From the NCBI RefSeq assembly GCF_005280585.1, contig NZ_SZVO01000012.1, forward strand, positions 217,943-281,942: 64,000 nucleotides of DNA, read 5' to 3'. Of this stretch, positions 52,904-60,470 are shown piece by piece. The translations under genes were made by a program, and so were the position numbers. Source of the DNA: Dyadobacter frigoris (lineage in GTDB: Bacteria; Bacteroidota; Bacteroidia; Cytophagales; Spirosomataceae). The first letter of the stretch is position 1, and every line of letters starts with the position of its first letter. The notes under the pieces were generated by a model that had not been told where the DNA came from, did not search any database, and saw only the letters and a program-made list of their open reading frames with translations.

Positions 52904-53830
52904 TTAAGCAGCGTTGGCAAGTCTCAATTTTTCGGCCTTAATAGCCCTTTTCACGGCCCGGACGTCTTCAACGCATTCGACAAACTTGCCGTTAATGCTT
53001 TTAGTGATCGGCTTGCATTTTGTAAATATCCGGTCAACGGTATCGCGTTCAGTAATGCCATTTGCCTGGCAGATCAATTCCACATCTGAACGAAGCGAAC
53101 CAACCAGGTGCACGAAGTTTCTACCCAACCGGCTGTCAATCTCGTCATAGCCTTTTTCAGCTTTCCTAACCCCGTTTTTAATCTCCTTTTCAAGGTTTTC
53201 AGTACCACAGCACACAAGGCCGATTTCATCTTCCAGTCTGTTGTAAAGCGGGATCAGGAAGCGTTTTGCAGCCGGTTTCAATTTGTCCGCTTCATCCAGA
53301 ATCAGCAGTGGTGAACAGTCCTTTGCACGTTGCTTGAAAAAGCGGACAATTCCCTCAGTGATATCTTCCGCGCTGTCATACTTCCCGGCTTCAACACCTA
53401 CTTCCTTAGCCAACCGAATAAGGAATCCTTTGCGGCTCCATTCCTCACATTGAAGAGAATAAACAGAGCTATTTTGATCCTTGGCCACGAAGTCAGCAAT
53501 ACTTGAAGTTTTGCCAGATCCTGCCTTTTCGCTAACAGCCATAAATAGCGCTTCACGCTGAGCATCGGCCAGTGTACGATGCATAATTTTCAGGTTGTTG
53601 GTCTGGGCAATATTCCAACCACGGTTAACCAGGCTAATTCCTAAATCGGCAGCGATGCCAGTCCACATCTTTTCAGATACGTTATGCCAGTTTTCCGATT
53701 TCATTAGGTTATGGCTGATCGTACCAGCGTTAATTCCCAGTTTATTAGCCACCTTGTTCATGCTGCCAAGCAGACTTCTTTCCGCGACGATCGCGCTAAC
53801 GATCTCGTTTTTCTTTTGTTCGCTAATCAT
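52904..53830 (-). CDS. MuB-like transposition ATPase
   Basis: The 308-residue AAA+ protein has an N-terminal HTH-like part (SLLGSMNKVANKLGINAGTI), Walker A AGSGKTS (103-109), Walker B LLILDEADK (175-183 region, D179/E180), sensor region CCGTENLEKEI and an arginine-rich segment. It matches MuB/TnsC-type activators that bind target DNA non-specifically, stimulate the transposase and confer target immunity. It is downstream of the transposase gene as in Mu. Confidence 0.92.
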   Translation of the reverse strand: MISEQKKNEIVSAIVAERSLLGSMNKVANKLGINAGTISHNLMKSENWHNVSEKMWTGIAADLGISLVNRGWNIAQTNNLKIMHRTLADAQREALFMAVSEKAGSGKTSSIADFVAKDQNSSVYSLQCEEWSRKGFLIRLAKEVGVEAGKYDSAEDITEGIVRFFKQRAKDCSPLLILDEADKLKPAAKRFLIPLYNRLEDEIGLVCCGTENLEKEIKNGVRKAEKGYDEIDSRLGRNFVHLVGSLRSDVELICQANGITERDTVDRIFTKCKPITKSINGKFVECVEDVRAVKRAIKAEKLRLANAA

Positions 53831-53865
53831 TTGTATATTGGGTTTGTATTGGTGTTTCTCTCATG

Positions 53866-53894
53866 CCCTGGCCGAACGGTCAGGGTTTTGTTTT
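53866..53894 (+). terminator. Hairpin between MuB and the 79-residue gene
   Basis: CCCTGGCCG (53866-53874) pairs with CGGTCAGGG (53877-53885), followed on the plus strand by TTTTGTTTT. Orientation suggests it stops rightward antisense transcription; as a minus-strand feature it lacks a U-tract and could instead attenuate MuB. Confidence 0.6.
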
Positions 53895-54132
53895 AAGCTG
53901 TGTAATGCTCTTTTGTTCTGCGTTGCTCCATTAACCGGGCAATCTCGTCTTTCACTATTTTGTATTCGCGAAGATCTGCCTGAACACCAGGTGCAGCCAT
54001 TCCGTTTAAAAGGACGACTTCCAGAAACTTAATTTTGTTATCCAAAACCATCCAGGCAGTACTTAACTGACCGTCTTTCACCGTGATCAATGACCCGGAA
54101 TTAAAGTGATGAATAGATTCTAAAATGCTCAT
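53893..54132 (-). CDS. Small early protein between transposase and MuB genes
   Basis: A 79-residue protein (MSILESIHHFNSGSLITVKD) with a helical C-terminus rich in charged residues (ADLREYKIVKDEIARLMEQR). It lies 26 bp after the transposase. Position between A and B is unusual relative to Mu, where these are adjacent. Function unknown. Confidence 0.6.
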   Translation of the reverse strand: MSILESIHHFNSGSLITVKDGQLSTAWMVLDNKIKFLEVVLLNGMAAPGVQADLREYKIVKDEIARLMEQRRTKEHYTA

Positions 54133-54158
54133 TTATAGTAGTATTTAAGTGTTACAAA

Positions 54159-56219
54159 TCAGTACTGGCTCTGAGCAAAGGCATCAGCGTCAAAATCATC
54201 GATGGTGGAAACCTTCACTTTTTTCTTTTCCTGAACTTTGCCAAGATTCCATTCATCATTATTGAGCAAATAGGCCGTTTGAGCATCCTCACTCACTTTT
54301 TTATTCAGTTTTGTAGGAAGCATAGCCGCCGCCTCTTCCGGCAGGAATGATAAATAAGTATCCAGATCCTCCTTACGTCTGACATCAATTGCTTTGTTCT
54401 TAGCTTTCCAATCAGCAGCCTTATTCCATTCTGCATCAGCTCCGTACAGATTAATACTTTCCTGTTCAACCACTTCCGCAAGGAAATTACCCTCACTGTC
54501 AAAAAGCATTATTTTGCTTAGGTCAAAAGGCTCATATCTTACAGTAAGCTTCACATTAGGTGCCTGGTATTCAGCCAAAATATGGTAATGAGTAGTATCA
54601 ATCAGGTCATAACGATATGTTTTACCTTTCAGAACCATTTTAATACAGCGGTTCCGGATACCTTCCTCGCGTTTCGGCCAGAACAGATCCGCAATTTCAA
54701 ACACCTCTAATTTGCGTCCTTTCGCTTCATCCTCAGCGTTTTGGTACATTTGCCACGGTGAAACATCTACCTTGGCATGTTTGCGGCTGTATTTGCTCAA
54801 AGGAGTATGATTGTAAGCAGCAATAACACCACATTCAGCCATCCAGGCAGCATCAAAATCCCATCCGCTATTCTTTAATTCCCGGCTAACCTGGTAGCGG
54901 TAAGCTTCCGTTGGATGCGCCGTTGCCATGCTTGATTTAATACCTTGTCCCCAGTATGCAAGATGTTCACTTTCAAATACTTGCTGTAAAGTCAGGAACG
55001 CGCGTTCAACGTTTGGTTTCCCGGTTGCTTTACTGGTTACTGTCAGTTTAACGCCCATTTCATTAAGCCCTTTGAACAAGTGCTCAATTTCCTGTGTGTT
55101 ATGACCCGGAAATCTATCGTGTTTAAGTTCGTAAGGAACTCTACCCGTTAGGTTTACGGCCATTTTTAGCGCCATTCTGTACGAGTGGCCACTTTCCGAA
55201 GTTGAGAAGTGCCAACCCAAGTACGCGCCGCTATATACGTCACGACAAACCACCACGTAAAGAAACTTTAAACCATCGACAGTCCTGTGAGGTGCAAGCT
55301 GCACCCGCGTACCATCCATTTCCCAACATTCACCCGGATACATGGATTCAAGCCGTGGCATACTGGTACGATACCGCTGTAATGCCTTATTATTGATATC
55401 CATCCGTTTGTCAGCCGTAAGGAAATTGGTTTCACGTAAAAGATTCCTTACAGTCGTTTCACTCGGTGCCTCCTGACCAACCACATCGGCCAATTCACGC
55501 AATTTGCGGGTAATAGCGCTCTGTGTCATATTTTTGCCACTTACGCTCAATTTAATTGCAGCGGCTTGCCACCACATTTCCTTTTTCTTAGTTGAACGGT
55601 TATCATTTTCCGACCGTGGAAGCGTGATAACCTCATTCAGTTCCTTTCCATCCACGCCACGTTCACGAACCTTTTCAATTAACCTGGTTGGGTTCATTGG
55701 CAGATATTTCAGATAGAAATATTCGTCTTTATGCTGCGTTACCCAATCAGCCACTTGCTTAACCGGCTCATAAGATTTCCAACTGATATTATTCGACTTG
55801 TACCAAGCTGCTGTTATCTCAATAATACCGGCAGCCCGTCCCAGTACTCGCTGTTGACGCGGCTCAGCTCCTCTATATAAATGAAGGTATTGTCTATAAC
55901 CTTCTGTACACATATCAGCAACTTTATCAATCAACGCAGCCCGGTTGCCTAACTGAATATCTTGCTTTGCCTGTTCTTCCAACATTGCAAGCCATTCGTC
56001 CGGCTCTAAACCGCCACATAGATCGGCGCGAACATCATTTTTTACATCTTCCTTTAATGTAGAAAAGCGTATTAACTTAACCCTACCATCGGTAGGATCT
56101 TTCATCGCCTGCCAAATTTTGGATTTGCGCTTTATACCAGTTTTAATGGTATCCATGCCAACACCAACATCAAGTAGGTTCTTATAAGTTAAATAAACTT
56201 CTCCAAGTAGGATTCGCAT
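54159..56219 (-). CDS. MuA-like DDE transposase
   Basis: 686 residues. The N-terminal ~210 hold DNA-binding parts. A Mu-transposase core begins near GECWEMDGTRV, with catalytic D302, D368 (LKHDRFPGHN) and E405 (GKPNVERAF), an rve/RNase H-like fold. A beta-barrel follows (about 500-590), and the C-terminal segment would contact MuB/ClpX. Length matches MuA (663). It cuts and joins prophage ends during integration and replicative transposition. The N-terminus lacks an obvious separate enhancer-binding domain; the 63-residue HTH gene before it may take part. Confidence 0.94.
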   Translation of the reverse strand: MRILLGEVYLTYKNLLDVGVGMDTIKTGIKRKSKIWQAMKDPTDGRVKLIRFSTLKEDVKNDVRADLCGGLEPDEWLAMLEEQAKQDIQLGNRAALIDKVADMCTEGYRQYLHLYRGAEPRQQRVLGRAAGIIEITAAWYKSNNISWKSYEPVKQVADWVTQHKDEYFYLKYLPMNPTRLIEKVRERGVDGKELNEVITLPRSENDNRSTKKKEMWWQAAAIKLSVSGKNMTQSAITRKLRELADVVGQEAPSETTVRNLLRETNFLTADKRMDINNKALQRYRTSMPRLESMYPGECWEMDGTRVQLAPHRTVDGLKFLYVVVCRDVYSGAYLGWHFSTSESGHSYRMALKMAVNLTGRVPYELKHDRFPGHNTQEIEHLFKGLNEMGVKLTVTSKATGKPNVERAFLTLQQVFESEHLAYWGQGIKSSMATAHPTEAYRYQVSRELKNSGWDFDAAWMAECGVIAAYNHTPLSKYSRKHAKVDVSPWQMYQNAEDEAKGRKLEVFEIADLFWPKREEGIRNRCIKMVLKGKTYRYDLIDTTHYHILAEYQAPNVKLTVRYEPFDLSKIMLFDSEGNFLAEVVEQESINLYGADAEWNKAADWKAKNKAIDVRRKEDLDTYLSFLPEEAAAMLPTKLNKKVSEDAQTAYLLNNDEWNLGKVQEKKKVKVSTIDDFDADAFAQSQY

Positions 56220-56225
56220 CGTATT

Positions 56226-56417
56226 CTAAGCTTTCTTTTGAAACTTTTTAGATAATTTTTCCCGGTCAGCAATTAGCTCCGCAGCAACCTGCTGAACTGC
56301 CTTGTTATTTCGCCTGCCAGAACTTAAAGTTTGTCGTGCAGTATCATAGCTAACTCCCGCAATTGTTGCGATTACAGCCAGATCTCCGCGTTTTAGTTTA
56401 TCTCTCAGTACAGTCAT
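56226..56417 (-). CDS. Ner/Cro-like small HTH regulator
   Basis: This 63-residue protein has a helix-turn-helix (DLAVIATIAGVSYDTARQTL) and a basic tail. It is the first gene of the early operon, divergent from the S24 repressor. The layout is the Mu c-ner arrangement: it would shut down repressor and early promoters during lytic growth. Fully inferred from fold and position. Confidence 0.78.
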   Translation of the reverse strand: MTVLRDKLKRGDLAVIATIAGVSYDTARQTLSSGRRNNKAVQQVAAELIADREKLSKKFQKKA

Positions 56418-56556
56418 TGCATTTACCGTTAACTCAAAATTTTCTCCAATTCTTCAAAAACTTTCCTTTACTTTGTCACGTCTTTGCGTGACAACAGGAC
56501 AAAGATGGGTAGAAAATATTCTCCGTCAAAATAAAAAGTAGAAAATTTTACACTTT
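56418..56556. promoter_or_regulatory. Divergent lysis-lysogeny control region
   Basis: The 139-bp gap separates the Ner-like gene and the repressor. It contains a perfect inverted repeat TTGTCACG-TCTTTG-CGTGACAA (56473-56494) and direct repeats GTAGAAAAT (56510-56518, 56539-56547). A near-consensus -7 element TACTTTG overlaps the left arm (56469-56475). The inverted repeat is the best operator candidate. Confidence 0.65.
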
Positions 56557-57402
56557 ATGTTTTCAAACCGTTTAGAAACCTTTATAAAATCGATTAGGGA
56601 AACTCCGACCTCTTTTGAAACGCTTATTAGCGCCACAAAAGGATCGATTTATAAGCCCATCAAGAATGGGAAAACGGTTGGAGTTGAAATATTGGAGAAA
56701 ATCGTCTCCAATTATCCGCAGCTTAATTTAGAATGGCTGATTACAGGTGCAGGCGAAATGTTGAAGGATAGTACTAAATCTGGAAGCAAAATTGAAAATG
56801 TACACCTAATAAGTACACCTAATAGTACACCTAATTCGAAAAGTAAAAAATTAGGTGTACAAAATATAGCAAACCCTTATCTTCCATATAACTCCGAGCT
56901 AACGAAAGAAGTCATTATGACTAAACATGAAGCAGCTGCCGGAATCTCAGGAATTTTAAGCGGTGATGATAAGGATCATATTAAAATTAATCTTCCTGCA
57001 ACGATGCTCGGATGGGGTAGCAAATTTTTAGGCTTTAAGGTCCGAAATGACAGTATGCACCCGACATTATATGACGGTGATTGGGTAATTGGAAGATTTA
57101 TTGATCCAGGGGAATGGCAGGAAGTAAAAAATGAGCATATATATGTAATATCAACAAAAACAGATGGTATTAAAATAAAACGGGTAAGAAACCGGCTTAA
57201 AGAGGTAGGTTTCTTGCGTTGCAAGTCTGATAATAAAACAGTTCCATCATTTAACGTCGAATCAGAAGATATTGCATCCCTATTTGAGGTTCGTTGCCGT
57301 ATAAGCTTTAATTTCCCTAATGAACCGGCTATAATGCAGGAACAGATCAGGCGATTAGAAGATAGATTGGATGATATTCAAGGAAAAAATAAAACCTTAT
57401 GA
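56557..57402 (+). CDS. S24-family phage repressor
   Basis: This 281-residue protein has an N-terminal HTH (about 1-65, ending LEWLITGAGEML), a linker (70-125) and a C-terminal LexA/CI-like S24 domain: NDSMHPTLYDGD with catalytic Ser166 and GIKIKRV with the lysine (K208). Self-cleavage after DNA damage would induce the prophage. The linker DNA contains repeats of TACACCTAAT (56801, 56814, 56826; inverted at 56850). The repressor stop overlaps the next gene as ATGA, so the two are co-translated. Confidence 0.9.
   Translation: MFSNRLETFIKSIRETPTSFETLISATKGSIYKPIKNGKTVGVEILEKIVSNYPQLNLEWLITGAGEMLKDSTKSGSKIENVHLISTPNSTPNSKSKKLGVQNIANPYLPYNSELTKEVIMTKHEAAAGISGILSGDDKDHIKINLPATMLGWGSKFLGFKVRNDSMHPTLYDGDWVIGRFIDPGEWQEVKNEHIYVISTKTDGIKIKRVRNRLKEVGFLRCKSDNKTVPSFNVESEDIASLFEVRCRISFNFPNEPAIMQEQIRRLEDRLDDIQGKNKTL
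56801..56859. repeat. Clustered TACACCTAAT repeats inside the repressor gene
   Basis: Three direct copies (56801-56810, 56814-56823, 56826-56835) and one inverted copy (56850-56859) of a 10-mer lie in the linker-coding part of the repressor gene. Spacings are 13, 12 and 24 bp. They encode the low-complexity linker STPNSTPNS, so they may be a plain expansion, or protein-binding sites such as an internal enhancer. Confidence 0.65.
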
Positions 57403-58307
57403 ACTTAACCGAATTTAGTAATCTGGTCAACACAATGTATTTTGGCGATGGAGACGAAACCAATTCCATTCAAAAAAATAGAAATTATAAGTACCAACAG
57501 CAATTCTCCCACATATCAGAAAAAATCTACAAAGAAAAACTTAACCCACTCGTTCAGGAAGACATTTTCTTGCACCATTACAAGGAACTAATATCACCTA
57601 TACTTGATATTTTCCGGGAAATTGCTAATGATAACAGCCTTATTTACTTGAATTTACAGCGCGACATATGCCGATTTAACACGTACAGAGCATTTTGGCA
57701 TACAAAATACTTAGTCGAACTTATTGATAAGGCAAAGGACTTAGAAAGCTTTTCAGAAGAATGTCTAACAATAAATAATCTTTTTAATAAGAAGTGGATT
57801 GAATTAGAATTGGCCACAATACGCTCAATAATTTATAAAACTCGAAGTTATTTGAAAGATGAAATTTCTACTCACATCTATCCAAATTTAGAGCTACGAG
57901 TAAGTAGTCAAAATGCAAAAGAAGATGATTTATTGATCATTAGACCGTTTAATGACCCTTTTTGGAATACTTTTTACCCGCCAAACGATTTTAACCGGTT
58001 AGATGTGGTTCAGTTGAATCATGATGAAAATTTAACCTTACAATTCCCTTCATTAAATTTAAATCCTGCATTGGGCCACAATTCAGCCTTGACAGGACGG
58101 ATTTTTACAGAGGAGCATATCTATTACCAGTTAGACCCTCTAAAAAAACAGGAAATCGATAAACTTTCGGATCAACTTTTTGTTAAGTATGCCAAAGAAA
58201 GGTTAGCTCCTGAGCCGAAAACACCATATACCGTGTCTATCAATCCTCAAAAAATAGTCGAACCAAAGGTTTCTATTTGGGGGAAAATAGGTAAAATATT
58301 TTCATAA
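57399..58307 (+). CDS. MuF-related protein in the immunity operon
   Basis: This 302-residue protein starts in an ATGA overlap with the repressor. From residue about 85 it can be aligned with the phage's own MuF protein: W133 region (NKKWIELELATIR vs NQTWLKTEYNTGIR), YPNLE (161-165) in both, IIRPFNDPFW vs IIKPIQDDFW, PP (194-195), N199, then NPALGHNSALTGRIFTEEH vs APGLDNNPGLTGKLFSDNH. The NCxC pair of MuF is replaced (NRLD). It lacks portal or head neighbours and is probably expressed in the lysogen. Likely a domesticated MuF acting in superinfection exclusion or assembly interference (inference). Confidence 0.75.
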   Translation: MNLTEFSNLVNTMYFGDGDETNSIQKNRNYKYQQQFSHISEKIYKEKLNPLVQEDIFLHHYKELISPILDIFREIANDNSLIYLNLQRDICRFNTYRAFWHTKYLVELIDKAKDLESFSEECLTINNLFNKKWIELELATIRSIIYKTRSYLKDEISTHIYPNLELRVSSQNAKEDDLLIIRPFNDPFWNTFYPPNDFNRLDVVQLNHDENLTLQFPSLNLNPALGHNSALTGRIFTEEHIYYQLDPLKKQEIDKLSDQLFVKYAKERLAPEPKTPYTVSINPQKIVEPKVSIWGKIGKIFS

Positions 58308-58322
58308 AGTTTCAATAAATGC

Positions 58323-58352
58323 TTGATAATAATCAAATGATTATTATCTTTG
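58323..58352 (+). promoter_or_regulatory. Bacteroidota-type promoter for the lysogeny accessory genes
   Basis: -33 TTG (58323-58325), 19-nt spacer, and an exact -7 TATCTTTG (58345-58352) match the Bacteroidota consensus. The start would be near 58359, about 56 nt before the first codon of the next gene. An inverted repeat GTCATC-ACACT-GATGAC (58357-58373) sits on the start and may be an operator. Confidence 0.8.
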
Positions 58353-58356
58353 TAAT

Positions 58357-58373
58357 GTCATCACACTGATGAC
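58357..58373. promoter_or_regulatory. Inverted repeat at the transcription start
   Basis: A perfect 6-bp inverted repeat with a 5-nt spacer overlaps the predicted +1 of the accessory promoter. It differs in sequence from the repressor operator candidate at 56473-56494, so a different regulator or a 5' RNA hairpin is possible. Confidence 0.45.
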
Positions 58374-58414
58374 GTTAACAGTGACAGCGACACTATAAAG
58401 ACCGCTAGAAAACA

Positions 58415-58723
58415 ATGTTTAAGTTTATTTCTTCCCTAAAAGACGGCTTTACTTACGATCTAAAAAGCCTTCAACCAGTAAAAAGCGGCATTATCGTTGC
58501 TCATTCCTCAACTCAAAACGCTTTCGGCCTTAAAGGCTTTGTGAAAGCATTCACCCACGCGCGTTATAATGACAACGTGTTCGGCGGATGGTATCACAAA
58601 GGCAGTTTTTACTTTGATAGCTGCAAAGTGTTCACAGACAAAGAAGAAGCAATAAAATTCGGAATCGAAAACGAGCAAATAGCAATCTTCGATCTGGATA
58701 ACTTACAGGAAATCAGATTATAA
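58415..58723 (+). CDS. Lysogeny-region protein, unknown
   Basis: This 102-residue protein (MFKFISSLKDGFTYDLKSLQ) contains KAFTHARYNDNVFGGWYHKG and a C-terminal IAIFDLDNLQEIRL. It has its own strong promoter, and a GAAA-tetraloop hairpin follows. It is outside both lytic operons, as expected of a lysogenic conversion ('moron') gene. Function unknown. Confidence 0.68.
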   Translation: MFKFISSLKDGFTYDLKSLQPVKSGIIVAHSSTQNAFGLKGFVKAFTHARYNDNVFGGWYHKGSFYFDSCKVFTDKEEAIKFGIENEQIAIFDLDNLQEIRL

Positions 58724-58724
58724 C

Positions 58725-58752
58725 AAAGGAAGGGGCGAAAGCCCCAACCTTT
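58725..58752. terminator. GAAA-tetraloop hairpin
   Basis: AAAGG, two A, GGGGC-GAAA-GCCCC, two A, CCTTT form a 10-bp interrupted stem two bases after the 102-residue gene. There is no long T-run, so it may be a partial terminator or mRNA 3' stabiliser between this gene and the next pair. Confidence 0.65.
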
Positions 58753-58792
58753 AAACAATATATTTTTATATCATATTTTAATATAAAAAACC

Positions 58793-59059
58793 ATGTTAAA
58801 CTTGGGACAAGTGCCGTTTTCGGCTGAAAACATTGAAAGAATTGAAACTTCTGTTAATAATTACATGAGGTTTGCAAAAATTAAAATTGACACAGAGCCA
58901 CTAGGAGACACTTTGCGGGTAACAATCGCACAAACAGAGGTTGTTAACGGCAGAATTCTTACACTGGCAGAACTGACAGACAGGGCAATAGAAGTTTTCA
59001 GACCTGTAATGCCAGAAGGTTATGTTTATGTCATCAATGCTCAGCCCATCGAAGAATGA
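58793..59059 (+). CDS. Lysogeny-region protein, unknown
   Basis: An 88-residue protein (MLNLGQVPFSAENIERIETS) with a helix-strand-strand-helix pattern. It starts in an AT-rich leader and ends in an ATGA overlap with the next gene, so the two act as a pair. No family recognised; the two-gene coupling resembles toxin-antitoxin or immunity pairs, but no toxin motif is visible. Confidence 0.65.
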   Translation: MLNLGQVPFSAENIERIETSVNNYMRFAKIKIDTEPLGDTLRVTIAQTEVVNGRILTLAELTDRAIEVFRPVMPEGYVYVINAQPIEE

Positions 59060-59562
59060 AAAAATTTATCTGTATTGACGACGAAGACGACAGGAATTTG
59101 ATTTACAGAAGTCAGTTCCCAAGATATATTTTTCAGCTCACCGATAATCCAGAAGTTGGAAGACCAGTAAAACTGTATGATTTAACGTATTACGTACGTG
59201 AAATCGAAGATTTAAACAATTTCGGAGAAGCACCGGAAAGTTATTTAAAGGAGCTTGTCCGATGGTATTACCACGAAGGCCATACTGATGAATACATAAC
59301 ATTGGAAGAAATAGGAGCTTTAAGAAAAGAGCCTAAGGAATCAGATTTGGAATTAAAAAAGGTTTTTGAGCTGCTAAACGGCTCATTTGTAGCTGCTGAC
59401 TGTTTCGCGCGCGATAGAACATGGTTTTATCAGCGTTTAAACGGCAATACTATAAACGGAAAACCCGCAGAATTCAACCAAGAGCAAAAGACCAAGCTAG
59501 CAGACTATCTACGCTTAAAGGCGCAATTATTGATAGAAACGGCTGATTTACTTGCACAATAA
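59056..59562 (+). CDS. Lysogeny-region protein with DUF5053-like C-terminus
   Basis: In this 168-residue protein the N-terminal ~100 residues (MKKFICIDDEDDRNLIYRSQ) are unassigned. The C-terminal stretch RTWFYQRLNGNTINGKPAEF followed by EQKTKLADYLRL resembles the DUF5053 pattern that is frequent on Bacteroidota mobile elements and looks like a DNA-binding turn (WFYQRLNG with NGKPAxF). It may be the regulator of the pair. It ends right before the prophage-end terminator. Confidence 0.65.
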   Translation: MKKFICIDDEDDRNLIYRSQFPRYIFQLTDNPEVGRPVKLYDLTYYVREIEDLNNFGEAPESYLKELVRWYYHEGHTDEYITLEEIGALRKEPKESDLELKKVFELLNGSFVAADCFARDRTWFYQRLNGNTINGKPAEFNQEQKTKLADYLRLKAQLLIETADLLAQ

Positions 59563-59585
59563 TATAAATCAGTCACATTTAAAGG

Positions 59586-59613
59586 AAAAGGCGGCCAATC
59601 GGTCGCCTTTTTT
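59586..59613 (+). terminator. Terminator at the end of the lysogeny region
   Basis: AAAAGGCGGCC (59586-59596) pairs with GGTCGCCTTTT (59601-59611) around AATC (one G-T pair), with a T-run to 59613. It insulates the prophage end, matching the terminator at the left end (21684-21711). Confidence 0.85.
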
Positions 59614-59797
59614 CGCATATATTTAAATAGAACTTAAATACCGATTAAATTGCACTCAAAAATTATAGATGGATAATAGTTTTTTACATTTGGTTCGAGG
59701 TATTTAAAAAGGCAAAATGTGGATAACTTCCTTATAATCAATCAAAATCCACCTTTTTTTTCTCTCTTCTCTTTTACTTTTAGTTTAACCCCTCAAT
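59614..59797. other. Prophage right end
   Basis: 184 non-coding bp, with T-tracts near the boundary (59755-59780) and the last bases CCTCAAT; inverted, they read ATTGAGG, matching the left end over ATTGA. Any transposase-binding repeats are not obvious by eye. Confidence 0.5.
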
Positions 59798-60470
59798 AAA
59801 GCGTGTATAGTAACAGCACAAACAATAGCTGAAAAGTAGGGTAGGAGAGTGGAAGCCGCAGGAACAAAACCGCCGCCAGAAATAACAGCAGCGCCGTGAT
59901 AAGGATGACCGAGAGACGAATCAGTAGCTTGTTAAATATCGCCGCGCTGATACTATCTGTCGTGGTGCGAACAATTTTCCAGACGCCGTTTTCCTGTTCT
60001 TCCGAAATTACATTATAAGTAAAAGCAATAATCAGCAGTGGGAATAGGAATATAAATACAAAGGAAGCGTCCAGGTTTCCGACCAGTAATGTCAGTGGAT
60101 TTGTGAGCTCGGAATCATACAATTGTCCTTCGATGGCCAGCATTTTTACTTTGAGCATGAACGGATTTACGTCTCGCTGACCGATGGCAAATTTTGCCCA
60201 AGGTGATGCGGGATTTGTAGTAAAGAAAAAAGGATAATAGGCTGTTGAACTGACCGGTTTGCCTGTTCCGTGCTCCACAATTTGTTCCAGATGGTTTTTT
60301 TGAACACCGGGAACAGAATCGATTGTTTTTTGCTGACGATCAATAACCTGGCTTCCATGATAAAATCCATAGATCCCAAAAAGCACAAGACATAGCGCAC
60401 CGATCAGCACGGTCTTGCCCAGAAGGAAATTTTTGGTTTCCAGAAACAATACTTTATGACTGATTTTCAT
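59793..60470 (-). pseudogene. 5' half of the ABC-2 permease interrupted by the prophage
   Basis: It starts in a 4-bp overlap with the upstream permease and encodes 225 residues: a first helix (VLIGALCLVLFGIYGFYHGS), a periplasmic loop (GTGKPVSSTAYYPFFFTTNP), then helices about 135-160 and 185-225. The last host codons LLLYTL are followed by TAT TGA, where the stop comes from the prophage terminal bases. Family: DUF3526-like ABC-2 permease, paired with the 479-residue gene. The remainder is at 20879-21601. Confidence 0.9.
59798..59801. repeat. Target-site duplication AAAG, right copy
   Basis: The right-hand copy of the four bases duplicated at insertion; see 21598-21601. Together they bracket 38,196 bp. 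Confidence 0.75.

Larger units (their letters stand above)
21602..59797. mobile_element. Mu-like transposable prophage, 38.2 kb, apparently complete
   Basis: It is bounded by AAAG repeats, with the ends sharing the inverted terminus ATTGA, and is inserted inside a permease gene. It contains a DDE transposase (MuA-like), MuB-like ATPase, GemA, S24 repressor, terminase, gp29-type portal, MuF, gpG, protease, capsid, sheath, tube, tape measure, baseplate, fibres, endolysin and a spanin-like protein. No essential module is visibly broken. Its size matches Mu (about 37 kb). Gene order differs from Mu: the late genes are split into two divergent operons from 37.2 kb. The particle is predicted to be a contractile-tailed myovirus. 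Confidence 0.93.

Noticed and set aside
52904..53830. TnsC or IstB of an unrelated transposon
   Set aside because: Gene order (Ner-like, MuA, MuB, GemA, then virion genes) and the prophage boundaries make MuB the consistent reading.
57399..58307. MuF-fused polymorphic toxin
   Set aside because: MuF toxins carry a C-terminal toxin domain after MuF; here the protein ends about 60 residues after the MuF-like region with no toxin motif.
21602..59797. Diversity-generating retroelement, as known from some Bacteroides Mu-like phages
   Set aside because: I found no reverse transcriptase gene, and no template/variable repeat pair near the fibre genes.
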